From: Candidatus Sulfotelmatobacter sp.
GTDB lineage: Bacteria; Acidobacteriota; Terriglobia; Terriglobales; Acidobacteriaceae
DNA: 64,000 bases
NCBI GenBank assembly: GCA_036500765.1
Contig: DASYBM010000004.1
Span: 868,001-932,000 of the forward strand
Direction of reading: 5' to 3'
In this document: one piece after another, positions 1 through 9,437 of the stretch
Layout: every line of letters begins with the position of its first letter
How positions within the stretch are numbered: position 1 is the first letter of the stretch
Made by a program: the position numbers and the translations under genes
Notes under the pieces: generated by a model
The model's input: the letters and a program-made list of their open reading frames with translations, nothing else
What the model was told of the DNA's origin: nothing
The model's database searches: none

Positions 1-103
1 CGGGTGACTCAACTGCATGATCAGTGGATGAGAATGATTATCAAACGATTCGGCCTATTTAGCAATCGAGGATATCCAAATCGACAGAAATGCCAGGGAT
101 AAA

Positions 104-178
104 TGGAGCGGGAGACCGGGATCGAACCGGCGACATCCAGCTTGGGAAGCTGGCGTTCTACCGCTGAACTACTCCCGC
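104..178 (-). tRNA. tRNA-Gly (anticodon CCC)
   Basis: Read on the minus strand, a 7-bp acceptor stem (GCGGGAG with CTCCCGC) encloses a D-arm, an anticodon stem CCAGC/GCTGG around the loop TTCCCAA, and a T-arm containing GGTTCGATCC. The anticodon at loop positions 3-5 is CCC, so it reads GGG glycine codons. A discriminator T and a genomically encoded CCA follow the acceptor stem, the latter being complementary to positions 104-106. It was folded by eye; all four arms pair. Confidence 0.95.
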
Positions 179-320
179 TCAGCGACTCGAACGGATCTAG
201 CTTATCATCTGCGCGAAGCGGCTCACAACCTTCCGCGGCCGTCGGGCGGCCGCCAATCTTGCGTAGACTTGCCATCCTCAGAACGTTGTCACCCGCGGAG
301 AATTGTCATCCGCAAAACGT

Positions 321-366
321 CGTCATCCTGGAGCCGAGCCGTTCTTCAGGCGTACCGTAAGATCTC
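321..366. repeat. Dispersed palindromic repeat, degenerate copy
   Basis: The stretch reads GTCATCCTGGAGC then GCCGTTCTTCAGGCGTA and ends in gatct. It closely resembles the copy at 4367-4412 and is a diverged member of the GTCATTCCGAGC-type element found between genes throughout the window. It lies in the roughly 290-bp gap between the tRNA and the amidase gene, where nothing else was recognised. Confidence 0.5.
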
Positions 367-470
367 AGTCTTAACGGGACGGTACGTGCGAACCCATCAG
401 TACCCGGTGGTGAACCCAAATCTTTTCGTGTTTAAATAACCGGATTCCAACTCCCGGCTAAAGGAAAACC

Positions 471-2111
471 ATGCGCCCCATCGACTCCCGCCCGTCGCGC
501 CGCAAGTTCTTGCAGAACGCCGTCGCCACCGGCGCGGTCGCTGCCTCATATCCCGCACTCGGCGCGGGTCGCACCATCACTTCGCCTCTGCCTCCGGTTC
601 CCGATGTCAAGCAATTCGAGCTCGACGAGATCACGATCCCCGAATTGCAGGATGGCATGAAATCCGGCAAGTTCACCGCGCGTTCGCTGACGGAGAAATA
701 TCTCGGCCGCATCGATGACCTCGACAAGCGCGGCCCGACCGTAAACGCCATCATCGAACTCAATTCCGACGCACCTGCCATCGCCGACGCACTCGATCAG
801 GAACGCAAAGCCAAAGGCCCGCGCGGCCCACTCCACGGCATCCCGGTCCTGATTAAAGACAATATCGATACGGCGGATCAAATGATGACCACCGCCGGAT
901 CGCTCGCTCTGGTCGGATCGAAGCCGCCCAAAGATTCGTTCGTCGCGCAACGATTGCGCGCCGCCGGCGCGGTAATCCTCGGCAAGACCAACTTGAGCGA
1001 ATGGGCCAACATCCGCTCCAGCCACTCCACCAGCGGATGGAGCGGCCGCGGCGGTCTCACGAAAAATCCTTACGCCCTCGACCGTAATCCCTGCGGATCG
1101 AGCTCCGGCACCGGCGCCGGCATTTCCGCGAACCTGTGCGCCGTGGGCATCGGCACCGAAACCGACGGCTCAATCGTCTGCCCGTCATCCTCAAATGGAC
1201 TGGCCGGAATCAAGCCCACGGTGGGCTTGGTCAGCCGCAGCGGCATCATCCCGATTTCGCATAGTCAAGACAGCGCCGGCCCTATGTGCCGCACTGTGCA
1301 TGATGCAGCAATTCTTCTGGGAGCGCTCACCGGTATCGATCCCGATGACGCGGCGACCGCTGCCAGCGCAGGAAAATTGCAAAAAGACTACGCACAATAT
1401 TGCGATCCCAACGGCCTAAAGGGCGCCCGCATCGGCGTCGCCCGAAAATATTTCGGCTTCAACGATTCCGTCGACGCACTCATGAATCAATCGCTCGATG
1501 CAATGAAGAAGCAGGGTGCCACCCTCATCGATCCCGCAGACATCGAAACCCTGGGCAAGTTCGACGAGAGCGAGTTGCTGGTCTTCATGTATGAACTGAA
1601 GGCCGACCTGAACGCCTATCTGGCGCGACTCGGACCCGGCGCCCCGGTCCATACCTTACAAGACATCATCGAATTTAACGAGCGCAACCGGCTAAAAGAG
1701 ATGCCCTACTTCGGTCAGGACTTATTCCTGAAGGCCCAGTCCAAGGGACCACTTAGCGAGAAAGAATATCTGGATGCGCTGGCCAAAAACCGTCAGTTAA
1801 CGCGCACCGAAGGCATCGATGCCCTCATGGACAAGCATCAGCTCGATGCCATCGTGGCACCCACCGGCGGCCCGGCATGGCTCACCGATCTGGTCAACGG
1901 CGACCACGTCGCCGGAGGCAGCTCCAACGCCGCCGCAGTGGCAGGTTATCCCAACATCAACGTAACCGCAGGATTTTTATCCGGCTTACCCGTCGGCATC
2001 TCTTTTTTCGGCCGCGCCTGGAGCGAGCCCACGCTGATCAAACTGGCATACGCTTTTGAACAAACCACGAAAGCCCGACAGTCGCCACGGTTCTTACGCA
2101 CCATCGAATAA
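471..2111 (+). CDS. Tat-exported amidase (amidase-signature family)
   Basis: A 546-residue amidase-signature (AS) hydrolase, which cleaves amide bonds with a Ser-cisSer-Lys triad. The triad is visible as Lys129 in the IKDN segment, Ser210 in the CGSSSGTG segment and Ser234 in ETDGSIV. The N-terminus carries a twin-arginine signal (SRRKFLQ, about residues 9-15) followed by an Ala-rich hydrophobic stretch, so the enzyme is probably exported folded to the periplasm. The start at 471 is supported by AAGGA at 461-465. The length fits exported AS amidases. The substrate cannot be deduced: the family includes peptide, aryl and nitrile-derived amide hydrolases. No partner gene suggests a GatCAB role, and the Tat signal argues against one. 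Confidence 0.9.
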   Translation: MRPIDSRPSRRKFLQNAVATGAVAASYPALGAGRTITSPLPPVPDVKQFELDEITIPELQDGMKSGKFTARSLTEKYLGRIDDLDKRGPTVNAIIELNSDAPAIADALDQERKAKGPRGPLHGIPVLIKDNIDTADQMMTTAGSLALVGSKPPKDSFVAQRLRAAGAVILGKTNLSEWANIRSSHSTSGWSGRGGLTKNPYALDRNPCGSSSGTGAGISANLCAVGIGTETDGSIVCPSSSNGLAGIKPTVGLVSRSGIIPISHSQDSAGPMCRTVHDAAILLGALTGIDPDDAATAASAGKLQKDYAQYCDPNGLKGARIGVARKYFGFNDSVDALMNQSLDAMKKQGATLIDPADIETLGKFDESELLVFMYELKADLNAYLARLGPGAPVHTLQDIIEFNERNRLKEMPYFGQDLFLKAQSKGPLSEKEYLDALAKNRQLTRTEGIDALMDKHQLDAIVAPTGGPAWLTDLVNGDHVAGGSSNAAAVAGYPNINVTAGFLSGLPVGISFFGRAWSEPTLIKLAYAFEQTTKARQSPRFLRTIE

Positions 2112-2216
2112 GAAGTTTGGATGCCCCATGTCTCGCCTCTCTTGCGATACATGGGGATTTCGAACGCTGGACGAAATGAACTAGGCTATACTCGGTTAGG
2201 ACGCAGGAGGATATCC

Positions 2217-2825
2217 GTGTCCACGCTCCGCTCTCGTTCTCTATTCCTTTCGCTAGTTTTATGTCTGATAGTCACTTTCGGTTTCGGACAGGACTATTAC
2301 TCCATCCACGAAGTCCGCGTAAGCGGCTTGCCGAGCCTGGTGTCGCGAACCCCCGATCCTTCCGACGTCCTGCTCACCTCGCTCGACACCATATTGCATG
2401 ATCGCGAAATCTGTTGCGCAAAAGATTCCGCCCTCGAAGACAGCGCCCAGCGGGCGGACCCCGCTTCGCTCAAAGATGTTGCTGTGAAGCTGCAAGGCCG
2501 ACATTTACTGAGCGACGGCCGTCCCATTCAGGTTACGGCGCAATACACTGAAGCCGACAAGATCAACAGCGGCCTGCTCATCACTACTCTGCAAGCCAAA
2601 CATGCGCTCCTCATGCAGTGGGATTCTCGACTGTACGTCTGTTACGGAGCCACTTACCGAGAGGATTTTGATCCCAACAGCGGAACTCAAACCTACGCCA
2701 TCCTCACCCTTCTGCTGCTCGACACCCGCTACTCTGACGCTCGCCGCGAAATCGTCTTCGATCGCGCGCGGGACGACTGGAGCAAGGTGCAAGGCGTCCT
2801 GTCGCTAAACTTTATTCCACAATAA
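2217..2825 (+). CDS. Hypothetical secreted protein
   Basis: A 202-residue protein of unknown function. I start it at the GTG at 2217 because a perfect AGGAGG (2205-2210) lies 6 nt upstream. The longer in-frame ATG at 2121 would put this ribosome site inside the gene and lacks one of its own. The N-terminus (VSTLRSRSLFLSLVLCLI) is a clear signal peptide ending near GFGQ. The mature part has a conserved-looking core with paired Cys in REICCAK and single Cys in the segment around LYVCYGA, and no motif I can assign. It follows the amidase on the same strand after about 100 bp, but no functional link is evident. Confidence 0.75.
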   Translation: MSTLRSRSLFLSLVLCLIVTFGFGQDYYSIHEVRVSGLPSLVSRTPDPSDVLLTSLDTILHDREICCAKDSALEDSAQRADPASLKDVAVKLQGRHLLSDGRPIQVTAQYTEADKINSGLLITTLQAKHALLMQWDSRLYVCYGATYREDFDPNSGTQTYAILTLLLLDTRYSDARREIVFDRARDDWSKVQGVLSLNFIPQ

Positions 2826-2896
2826 GAGTTTTACTTTCTAATCTTCTCCCGCTTCTTACTTCTACATGTTAGCCTTGACCTATGAGGGGGTAATAA

Positions 2897-3127
2897 ATGA
2901 CCAACCTGAATAAGGTAGTCTCTTCCCTGCAGACCGAGTATTCCCGTCTCGAAAGAGAATTGGGAAGAGTGGGGAAGGCGTTAGACGCGCTAGGCCAGGC
3001 TGGCGGCAAAAAGCTCAAGAGGACAGGACGTACCTTGAGCAAGGAAGCCCGCAAGCGGATCGCCGACGCGCAACGACTGCGCTGGGCAAAAGTGCGGAAG
3101 GAAGCTGCCAAGCTAGTCAAGTCGTAA
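2897..3127 (+). CDS. Small basic coiled-coil protein
   Basis: A 76-residue protein preceded by GAGGGGG about 7 nt before the ATG. Residues 1-30 have heptad-like spacing (LNKVVSSL, LERELGRV, LDALG) suggesting a coiled coil. The C-terminal half is very basic and ends with an ARKRIADAQRLRWAKVRK-type segment, a pattern I associate with small Acidobacteria/Planctomycetes proteins of unknown role. A nucleic-acid-binding function is plausible from the charge but is only inference. It has no obvious operon partner and converges on the ABC permease gene at 3234. Confidence 0.7.
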   Translation: MTNLNKVVSSLQTEYSRLERELGRVGKALDALGQAGGKKLKRTGRTLSKEARKRIADAQRLRWAKVRKEAAKLVKS

Positions 3128-3233
3128 CTGTAGTTATTCGCAAGCACCGCAGATGGCCTCGTTCGTAACTTCTCAAAATTTGCGAGCGAGGTCGAGCGGG
3201 GCTGCGGGGACAACAGTCGATCGAAAGTAGCCG

Positions 3234-4346
3234 TCAGGTCCAGCGAAACCACTTCAGCGCCAGCACGAACGAAACCCCACCCCATAATCCCAACACCAGT
3301 AGCCGCGCCCACTGATGCGTGAGCGGCGTCCCCTCCAGAATGCTGGCCCGCAATGCATCGTTGAGCGCCGTCAGCGGCAATATCTTGATAAACGGCTGGA
3401 GGACGGCGGGAAATCGTTCGTAGGAAAAGAAGACGCCCGAAAAAATCCACATCGGCATCATGACCAGATTGATGAGTCCGCTGATGCTTTCGATTTTCTG
3501 CGCGCGGCTCGCCGTCAGCAGCCCGACCCCGCCGAAAGTAAGCGACCCCAATCCGCCGATCAGTGCAATCGATCCAATTGACCCCAGCACCCGCAGGTGA
3601 AAGAAAATCACGCCAAAAACCAACAGGAGCCCAATTTCAATCACCATCAAAATCAGCCGGCTGCTCATGATCGCCAGCAGAAAATCCCCGCGCCGCATGG
3701 GCGTGCCCACAAAGCGTTTCAGCACCTTGCGCTGCCGCATGTCGACCAGCGCAAAGCCAATGCCCCAGAGGCCGGAGTTCATCAGGTTCATCCCCAACAA
3801 TCCCGGGATGAGGAAATCGATATAGCGCGAGCCTGGCTCCGAGGACGTTGCAGACTTTGTCGCGACCACATCTTTGCGGCCCGCGGCAGTTTGCAGCGCG
3901 TCGTTCACCTCAGCTTTCGCCAACACGCTTTCCGGTCGCGCGGGATCGTAGAGGTATTGCAATCCTCCACTGCCGTCGGGCTCGATGACCAGATCGAATT
4001 TACCGAGCCGAAATCCTTTGTGCGCTTCGTCCGCGGACAACACCTGCGTCTTAAAAAGATCGGGCTGTACGGAATGCGCGAGCAGCGTTTGCGGATTCTG
4101 CGACTCGGATCCTTCGACAATCGCCACGCGAACCGCATCGGCAGGCTTATTGCGAAACGCAATGCCCAACCCCAGCGCCAGCAGCAGCGGGAATACAAAC
4201 ACCCAGAAAACCACCTCCGGCTCGCGCTTCAATTCCAGCATCCGCGCCATCAGCAAATGCCGATAGCCCGCCCATCGCCCATTGTGCTGCGCCGGAGTCT
4301 GCGGAGATTGCCGACTTGTGACCGGAATTTCCTGTGCAACGCTCAT
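3234..4346 (-). CDS. ABC-2 type transporter permease
   Basis: A 370-residue membrane subunit of an ABC-2 exporter. One transmembrane helix lies near residues 45-63 (VVFWVFVFPLLLALGLG). A soluble extracytoplasmic domain of about 115 residues follows, and then five hydrophobic segments fill the C-terminal half, which is the usual ABC2_membrane_3 layout. It is the last gene of a minus-strand operon whose first gene (5355-6293) encodes the matching ATPase, with a thioredoxin-like gene between them. The 110-bp gap upstream contains a dispersed repeat. Substrate unknown; such exporters carry drugs, lipids or polysaccharides. Confidence 0.88.
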   Translation of the reverse strand: MSVAQEIPVTSRQSPQTPAQHNGRWAGYRHLLMARMLELKREPEVVFWVFVFPLLLALGLGIAFRNKPADAVRVAIVEGSESQNPQTLLAHSVQPDLFKTQVLSADEAHKGFRLGKFDLVIEPDGSGGLQYLYDPARPESVLAKAEVNDALQTAAGRKDVVATKSATSSEPGSRYIDFLIPGLLGMNLMNSGLWGIGFALVDMRQRKVLKRFVGTPMRRGDFLLAIMSSRLILMVIEIGLLLVFGVIFFHLRVLGSIGSIALIGGLGSLTFGGVGLLTASRAQKIESISGLINLVMMPMWIFSGVFFSYERFPAVLQPFIKILPLTALNDALRASILEGTPLTHQWARLLVLGLWGGVSFVLALKWFRWT

Positions 4347-4366
4347 AGCATTTAACCCTAGCGTGT

Positions 4367-4412
4367 GTCATCCCGAGCGCAGCCGTTCTTCAGGCGTAGC
4401 GAGGGATCTCCC
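4367..4412. repeat. Dispersed palindromic repeat copy
   Basis: The stretch begins GTCATCCCGAGCGCAGCC and ends GCGTAGCGAGGGATCT. It belongs to the same family as the intergenic copies at 321, 25472, 39288, 40395 and 44890, and sits between the thioredoxin-like gene and the permease gene of one operon. Confidence 0.6.
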
Positions 4413-4455
4413 GCTCCTCCGGCCCCTCGCGCAAGCTCGCGCGCATTAGCCAACC

Positions 4456-5331
4456 TCACTTCCCCGGCTTCCACCGATTCAGAAACTCCAACAGCACATC
4501 CGGCGTCAGCCCCCGCGCATCCTCGAACTCGCCATTCTTCTGGCTGACCACCAGCGTCCCGTCACTCTCAGCCACGGCCAAAGTCGGAATACCCTTGTTC
4601 AGCACTGCATCGAATTGTTTCACGATGTCGGCGTTTTTATGCTCGTCCGGCCCCAAGTCAACGTGCACGACTTCATAATTGGCGACCAGAACCGGCGCGA
4701 GATCCGGACGTTGAAACGCCAGGTCCAGCACGTGGCAATCAAAGCACCAGTTCGCGCCAAACACCAGCAGCACGCGCTTGTGTCCTCGCGACGCTTTTTC
4801 CTCCGCTTCTTTGATCTCGGCGTGCGCATCCGCCTCCGCCGGATAAATATTCTTCTTCATATCCGACGGCTGCTTTAGCTGCGGCGCATCCGTTCTTTCC
4901 ACTCCCAGCAAGTGCCACTGATCGCCTTGCTTGCGCCAGTACTGATCGTCCGTGACGGTGACGGTCTGTGCGTTCGGCAGTCCGGACGCCACGTCAGCGC
5001 GAAAAATAATACTCGCGATCTCAGGCCGCACAATCTGCCGGATAATTTCGATATTCATGCTGCGCGCCTTCAGCCCGATCCAGAAGCTCGTATCGGCATC
5101 GGCATCGTGCGTAACGCGGCTGATGTTGACCTGCGCGGCAGGGTCGGCGCTGTACAGTGCCCTTAGGCCCGTCGCATCTCCGGCTAGTACCGCGCTCTTC
5201 CATTGCTCGAATGGGGGAAAGGGCGTAGACGCGTCCGACGGCGTGGTGTGCAACTCTTGTGCCCACTCGCCAGATGTCAGGGCCATCACGGCCACAACGG
5301 TTATCAGCGCTAACCTGCCAATGCGACTCAT
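4456..5331 (-). CDS. Secreted thioredoxin-fold protein
   Basis: A 291-residue protein with an N-terminal signal peptide (MSRIGRLALITVVAVMALTSG), an uncharacterised domain of about 120 residues, and a C-terminal thioredoxin fold with the redox motif WCFDC and the downstream cis-Pro segment GIPTLAV. It probably acts outside the cytoplasmic membrane as a disulfide oxidoreductase or heme/metal chaperone. I use the ATG at 5331, which has AGGAG about 8 nt upstream, rather than the longer GTG start at 5358, which would overlap the ATPase gene. Its position between the ATPase and permease genes of one exporter is unusual and suggests a shared task such as folding or maturation of an exported substrate. 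Confidence 0.85.
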   Translation of the reverse strand: MSRIGRLALITVVAVMALTSGEWAQELHTTPSDASTPFPPFEQWKSAVLAGDATGLRALYSADPAAQVNISRVTHDADADTSFWIGLKARSMNIEIIRQIVRPEIASIIFRADVASGLPNAQTVTVTDDQYWRKQGDQWHLLGVERTDAPQLKQPSDMKKNIYPAEADAHAEIKEAEEKASRGHKRVLLVFGANWCFDCHVLDLAFQRPDLAPVLVANYEVVHVDLGPDEHKNADIVKQFDAVLNKGIPTLAVAESDGTLVVSQKNGEFEDARGLTPDVLLEFLNRWKPGK

Positions 5332-5354
5332 AGATACTCCTTCGAAAACTGACT

Positions 5355-6293
5355 TCACTGTTCCCGCAAATGCCGCCCCGTCAATCGCACGAATACATCT
5401 TCCAAACTGGCCTGACGCGTAGTCAGATGCTGCAACTGCCCGCCGTCGCGGTCAATCGTCTCCAGAAGCGCCGGGATGCACAAGTGCGGTTGCTTCACAT
5501 TGAGCGCGACCATGCCGTCATCCTCGCGCACCGATTCTACGCTCGGCAGTCCGCGCCAAGCCTCATTGTTTTCGGACGCTGAACCATTGCCGCCGCTCAC
5601 GGAAAATTCCACCACATGATGTCCGCCGAGCCGTTCAATCAAATCCGCCGGCGAACCCTCCGCAATGACCTGCCCATGATCCACAATCGCCAGCCGGTCG
5701 CACAGCCGCTCGGCCTCATCCATGTAGTGCGTCGTCAGCAGCACGGTCCCGCCGTCGCGCTGAAAGTCGCGAATAATGTCCCACAACTGCCGCCGGCTCT
5801 GCGGATCAAGCCCGGTCGTCGGCTCGTCCAGAAACAAAATTTTAGGATTGCATACGAGCGCCGTCGCGACCGCCAGCCGCTGCCGCTGTCCGCCCGAAAG
5901 TTTGCCCACCCACGCGTCTGCTTTTTCCGTCAATTGCAATTGCTCGAGCACTTCTTCCGACGGCCGCGGACTCCGATAAAAACTGGCAAATAGTTCAATC
6001 GTCTCGCGCACCGTCAGCTTTTCCGACAGCCGCGTCTCCTGCAAAGAAATCCCCAGCCACTCCCGCATCTCCCGCTCATTCTCGCGCCACCTGTGCCCCA
6101 GAATCGACACCTCGCCGGAAGTCGGCGCGAGCAGGCCTTCCAGAATTTCGATCGTAGTAGTCTTCCCCGCCCCATTCGGCCCAAGCAGCCCAAAGCACTC
6201 ACCACTCTGAATCTCCAGGTTCAATCCGCGCACAGCCTCGACCTTGCCGTCGTAAGTCTTGCGCAAGTCGCGGCATTGAATAGCAGCTGGCAT
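5355..6293 (-). CDS. ABC transporter ATP-binding protein
   Basis: A 312-residue ABC-2-class ATPase. Visible motifs are Walker A GPNGAGKTT (about residues 39-47), the signature LSGGQRQR, Walker B ILFLDEPTTGLD and the switch His in TTHYMDEAERL. The C-terminal extension of about 90 residues is typical of DrrA-like exporters. It is the promoter-proximal gene of a three-gene minus-strand operon with the thioredoxin-like protein and the permease; the next start codon lies 24 nt after its stop. It supplies energy to the permease encoded at 3234-4346. The substrate is not evident. Confidence 0.93.
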   Translation of the reverse strand: MPAAIQCRDLRKTYDGKVEAVRGLNLEIQSGECFGLLGPNGAGKTTTIEILEGLLAPTSGEVSILGHRWRENEREMREWLGISLQETRLSEKLTVRETIELFASFYRSPRPSEEVLEQLQLTEKADAWVGKLSGGQRQRLAVATALVCNPKILFLDEPTTGLDPQSRRQLWDIIRDFQRDGGTVLLTTHYMDEAERLCDRLAIVDHGQVIAEGSPADLIERLGGHHVVEFSVSGGNGSASENNEAWRGLPSVESVREDDGMVALNVKQPHLCIPALLETIDRDGGQLQHLTTRQASLEDVFVRLTGRHLREQ

Positions 6294-6551
6294 CTCGTGA
6301 TTCTACACATGTTAATGGAGGGGTGGACGCCTCGTCCGTCCCCGCCGGGCAGAGCCCGGCGTCCGACGACGAATCGGCTATTCATGTGGTTCTGCTAAAA
6401 TCCGGAATCGCCGGAACCGCTTCCGGCATCTTCTCCCCATGCGCATCCCACAGCGCGGCTTCACCTGACGGCGTCCCCTCTAAGACGCCCGTGTGTCGTT
6501 TCCAAAATCCTGTTCCCGACTCGAACTGATCACTGATCAAGGATGCCGCCT

Positions 6552-7532
6552 ATGCTGCGCAAACTTTCTGTATTGCTGCCTCTTTTCGCCGTGACCCTGT
6601 GCGCGACGGCGCAAGAGTCCCGCCACTTCACCTTTCACTACGCCTTCACAGTCAAGAATTTGCCCGCCGGAAAGAAGGTTCGCGTTTGGATTCCCGCGGC
6701 TCAGTCCGACCCCTATCAAGAAGTAAAAGTTATCTCCGCCAAAGGTGACCTACCGCTGAAGAAAACTCGAGAGACAAAAAACGGCAACGAAATCTATTTC
6801 GCCGAGACCGACAGCGCTGCGGCCGACCTGCACTTCGATCTCGAATACGACGGAGTGCGCCATGAGCGCATCGCGCTGAACTCAAGCGCACACGTAGTTG
6901 CCGCATCACTCACGAATCAAGAGCGGCAGCAAGATCTCCAGCCCGACGCTCTCGTCCCCATCACGGGCCTGCCCGCCGATCTCGCCCTCAAAGTCACGCA
7001 GGGCAAAACGCAGCCACTCGACAAAGCCCGCGCCATCTACAATTACGTCTTCACCACCATGAAATACGACAAGACCGGCACCGGCTGGGGACACGGCGAC
7101 GTGCTCTACGCCTGCGACGCCAAAAAAGGCAACTGCACCGACTTCCATTCCCTCTTCATCGCCATGGCGCGCTCGCAGGGCATTCCCGCGCGTTTCGAAA
7201 TCGGCTTTCCGCTTCCCCCCGACAAACATTCCGCCGAGATCGCCGGCTACCATTGCTGGTCCGATTTCTACATCGACGGCAAGGGCTGGATTCCCGTCGA
7301 CATCTCCGAAGCCTGGAAGCATCCCGAAAAACGCGACTACTTCTTCGGATCGCACGACGCGAATCGCGTGCAATTCACCATGGGCCGCGACCTGCGCCTG
7401 AATCCCGCGCAAGCCGGCAAGCCGCTAAATTACTTTGTTTATCCGTACGTGGAAGTCGACGGTCAGGAATATCCCAACGTCTCGCTGGAATTCTCCTTTA
7501 CGGATGACGGATCGACGGTCGCGGCGAAGTAA
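6552..7532 (+). CDS. Secreted transglutaminase-like protein
   Basis: A 326-residue exported protein with a transglutaminase-like (papain-fold) core. The putative triad is Cys in KGNCTDFHSLF, His in GYHCWSDFY and Asp in GWIPVDIS, in the usual order. The N-terminal part is an immunoglobulin-like beta domain as in other bacterial transglutaminase-core proteins. The signal peptide is MLRKLSVLLPLFAVTLCATA. I prefer the ATG at 6552 over that at 6543 because AAGG at 6539-6542 is 9 nt upstream of it and only abuts the earlier one. Such proteins are usually peptidases or amidases of envelope material. It stands alone, with a 258-bp upstream gap that contains no recognised gene. Confidence 0.88.
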   Translation: MLRKLSVLLPLFAVTLCATAQESRHFTFHYAFTVKNLPAGKKVRVWIPAAQSDPYQEVKVISAKGDLPLKKTRETKNGNEIYFAETDSAAADLHFDLEYDGVRHERIALNSSAHVVAASLTNQERQQDLQPDALVPITGLPADLALKVTQGKTQPLDKARAIYNYVFTTMKYDKTGTGWGHGDVLYACDAKKGNCTDFHSLFIAMARSQGIPARFEIGFPLPPDKHSAEIAGYHCWSDFYIDGKGWIPVDISEAWKHPEKRDYFFGSHDANRVQFTMGRDLRLNPAQAGKPLNYFVYPYVEVDGQEYPNVSLEFSFTDDGSTVAAK

Positions 7533-7563
7533 GTGTGAAACAAATCGGACCGTCGCTAACGAT

Positions 7564-8727
7564 TTACTTCCGCGCCACCACCAGATCCCCCGGCCCTGGA
7601 CTCCCCGGCGCCTGCGGTGGATCGGGCACTGAAATCGGCACCGGCGAAACACCATCCGATGGCTTCGGCGCATTTTCCTGATCTTCTCCGGGACGCCGCA
7701 AACTGGGAGCGTTCGCCGGACGATCTTCCTGCTCTTTCTTCGCCTCGGTGTCTTTGTCCGGCTTCTCCAGAATCACTTCCTTATCCGTGCGCACAATCTT
7801 CACGCCGCCCACTTTCATGGTCTCGACGCGAATGACTTCATCTCCGACAATGCGCACGAAGTCAACGTCCGCGGGCGGCTCGCCGTAGATCCACTCCTCA
7901 TATTCGGTGTCGCCGTCTTTTTCGCGCACTTTTTTCGGCGCCTTGCCCTTGGCGTGCACCACCATTTCCGTATTCATTCCCACCAGCACCTGGTGCGCCT
8001 GAATCGCCGCCTTCACCTTCGGAGGCACTGTGTCCAGATACGCCTCTTCCTTGTTTCGAGCTTTGAAATCGAGCACCGGATACAGCAAATCCCGCAACTG
8101 CTGCGCCGTCATCTCCGGCACATATTTATCGAAGTACACATCGAGATAAGTCCCATGCGGATTCGGTGGCGCCTCATTCGTGAGCGGAACCGGCGTCCCG
8201 TTAGCGCCCGAAACCTGGATGTGGTCAAACCATTTCTTGCGATGCACCGGCCCGCCGTTGAGATCGAAGTGAATGTGGTCGTCCTTGATCTGCACAAACG
8301 AAATGTGCGCCGGATCGCCCGGTTTCACCGCCGGACCCAGCAGCGCCAGCGATTGCCGCAACTCCTGTCCGTTGGGCGAAGTCACGCCATTTTTCAGTTT
8401 GATTCCCTTGGCTCCCATGGGAAAGAAAGCGCGCGCATAAACCAGTTGCGTCTCGAAATCCCGGATCACCTCCAGTCGGGTCTGCCTCGACATATGCGGC
8501 GCATGGGCCGGAATCGGCACTGCGGTGGGCGCACCCCGTCGCGCCTGAGTTTGAGAAGCCTGTGCCGGTTGGGTTTGTGCCGGCTGAGTTTCTGCCGGGG
8601 ACGACTGACGGCTCAATACAGGAGGAGCTTCGTCCGACGAAGCTGGATTATTGCTCTGTCCGATGACAAGTTTCGCTGAGAAAACAACGGGAAGAAGGAG
8701 AAGGGAAGCGACGCGAAGACGTTGCAT
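7564..8727 (-). CDS. Hypothetical secreted protein with Gln/Pro-rich linker
   Basis: A 387-residue exported protein of unknown function. A signal peptide (MQRLRVASLLLLPVVFSA) is followed by a low-complexity segment rich in Gln, Ala and Pro, including repeats of the type TQPAQ, then a globular domain with segments such as IHFDLNGG and EWIYGEPPADVDFVRI, and a Pro-rich charged C-terminus. I chose the ATG at 8727; the longer version would need a TTG at 8739. It converges on the transglutaminase-like gene and no neighbour reveals its job. I do not recognise the family, although it looks conserved rather than random. Confidence 0.7.
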   Translation of the reverse strand: MQRLRVASLLLLPVVFSAKLVIGQSNNPASSDEAPPVLSRQSSPAETQPAQTQPAQASQTQARRGAPTAVPIPAHAPHMSRQTRLEVIRDFETQLVYARAFFPMGAKGIKLKNGVTSPNGQELRQSLALLGPAVKPGDPAHISFVQIKDDHIHFDLNGGPVHRKKWFDHIQVSGANGTPVPLTNEAPPNPHGTYLDVYFDKYVPEMTAQQLRDLLYPVLDFKARNKEEAYLDTVPPKVKAAIQAHQVLVGMNTEMVVHAKGKAPKKVREKDGDTEYEEWIYGEPPADVDFVRIVGDEVIRVETMKVGGVKIVRTDKEVILEKPDKDTEAKKEQEDRPANAPSLRRPGEDQENAPKPSDGVSPVPISVPDPPQAPGSPGPGDLVVARK

Positions 8728-8835
8728 AAAAGACCCCAAGTCAACGTAGCGCCATTATAGCGCGGCCTGCAATCCCCGAAACACCGTATCGCCGGGAACC
8801 TGGCCGAAAACGCTGGTCCTAGCAAAACGCACGGT

Positions 8836-9396
8836 CTAGCTGAGGTTCAGCGCCTTCCGGATCGTCCCGCGCTCTTTCTGGATTTTTTCCTGTAAAAGGG
8901 TAATCGCGTAGATCAGTTGCTCCGGCCGTGGCGGGCAGCCCGGAACATAAATATCAACCGGAATCACCTGGTTCACGCTCTGCACCAGCGCATAATTTTG
9001 AAACACTCCGCCCGAAGTCGCGCACGCGCCCATCGATATCACCCATTTCGGCTCCGGCATCTGCTCCCATAACTGCCGAATCACCGGCGCCATCTTGTTC
9101 GACACGCGCCCGGCGATAATCATTAGATCGCTCTGCCGCGGCGACGGCCGAAACACCTCGGCCCCGAAGCGCGCAATATCAAAGCGCGACGCCCCCATCG
9201 ACATCATTTCGATCGCGCAGCAGGCCAGCCCAAACGTCATCGGCCAGATGGAACTCTTCCGCATCCAATTCACCGCCGAATCCATCGTGGTCAGAATCAG
9301 CCCCTCCGGCGTGGGATTGCCAAACGTCAAATCCTTTACTGTCTTGCCGCCGTTCTCGACGTCAACATAAGGTCCAAAATTTAATTCGCGGGACAT
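8836..9396 (-). CDS. nuoB: NADH-quinone oxidoreductase subunit B
   Basis: A 186-residue NuoB (PSST) homologue, the complex I subunit that holds [4Fe-4S] cluster N2, the last electron carrier before quinone. The N2 ligands are present: tandem Cys59-Cys60 in GLACCAIEM, Cys125 in MGACATSGG and Cys154 in VPGCPPRPE. The length matches the family. Normally nuoB lies in a long nuo operon; here no other nuo gene is adjacent, and the only other complex I gene in the window is nuoI at 27551. It may belong to a dispersed or paralogous complex I. The quinone-site residues near GLACC look intact, so it is probably functional. Confidence 0.95.
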   Translation of the reverse strand: MSRELNFGPYVDVENGGKTVKDLTFGNPTPEGLILTTMDSAVNWMRKSSIWPMTFGLACCAIEMMSMGASRFDIARFGAEVFRPSPRQSDLMIIAGRVSNKMAPVIRQLWEQMPEPKWVISMGACATSGGVFQNYALVQSVNQVIPVDIYVPGCPPRPEQLIYAITLLQEKIQKERGTIRKALNLS

Positions 9397-9437
9397 ACCG
9401 CCATTCTAAACCACCGTGTAGGCGGTTTCGAAATCGC

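Noticed and set aside
2121..2216. Upstream extension of the secreted protein gene to the ATG at 2121
   Set aside because: A perfect AGGAGG at 2205-2210 and a signal peptide directly after the GTG at 2217 fix the start downstream.
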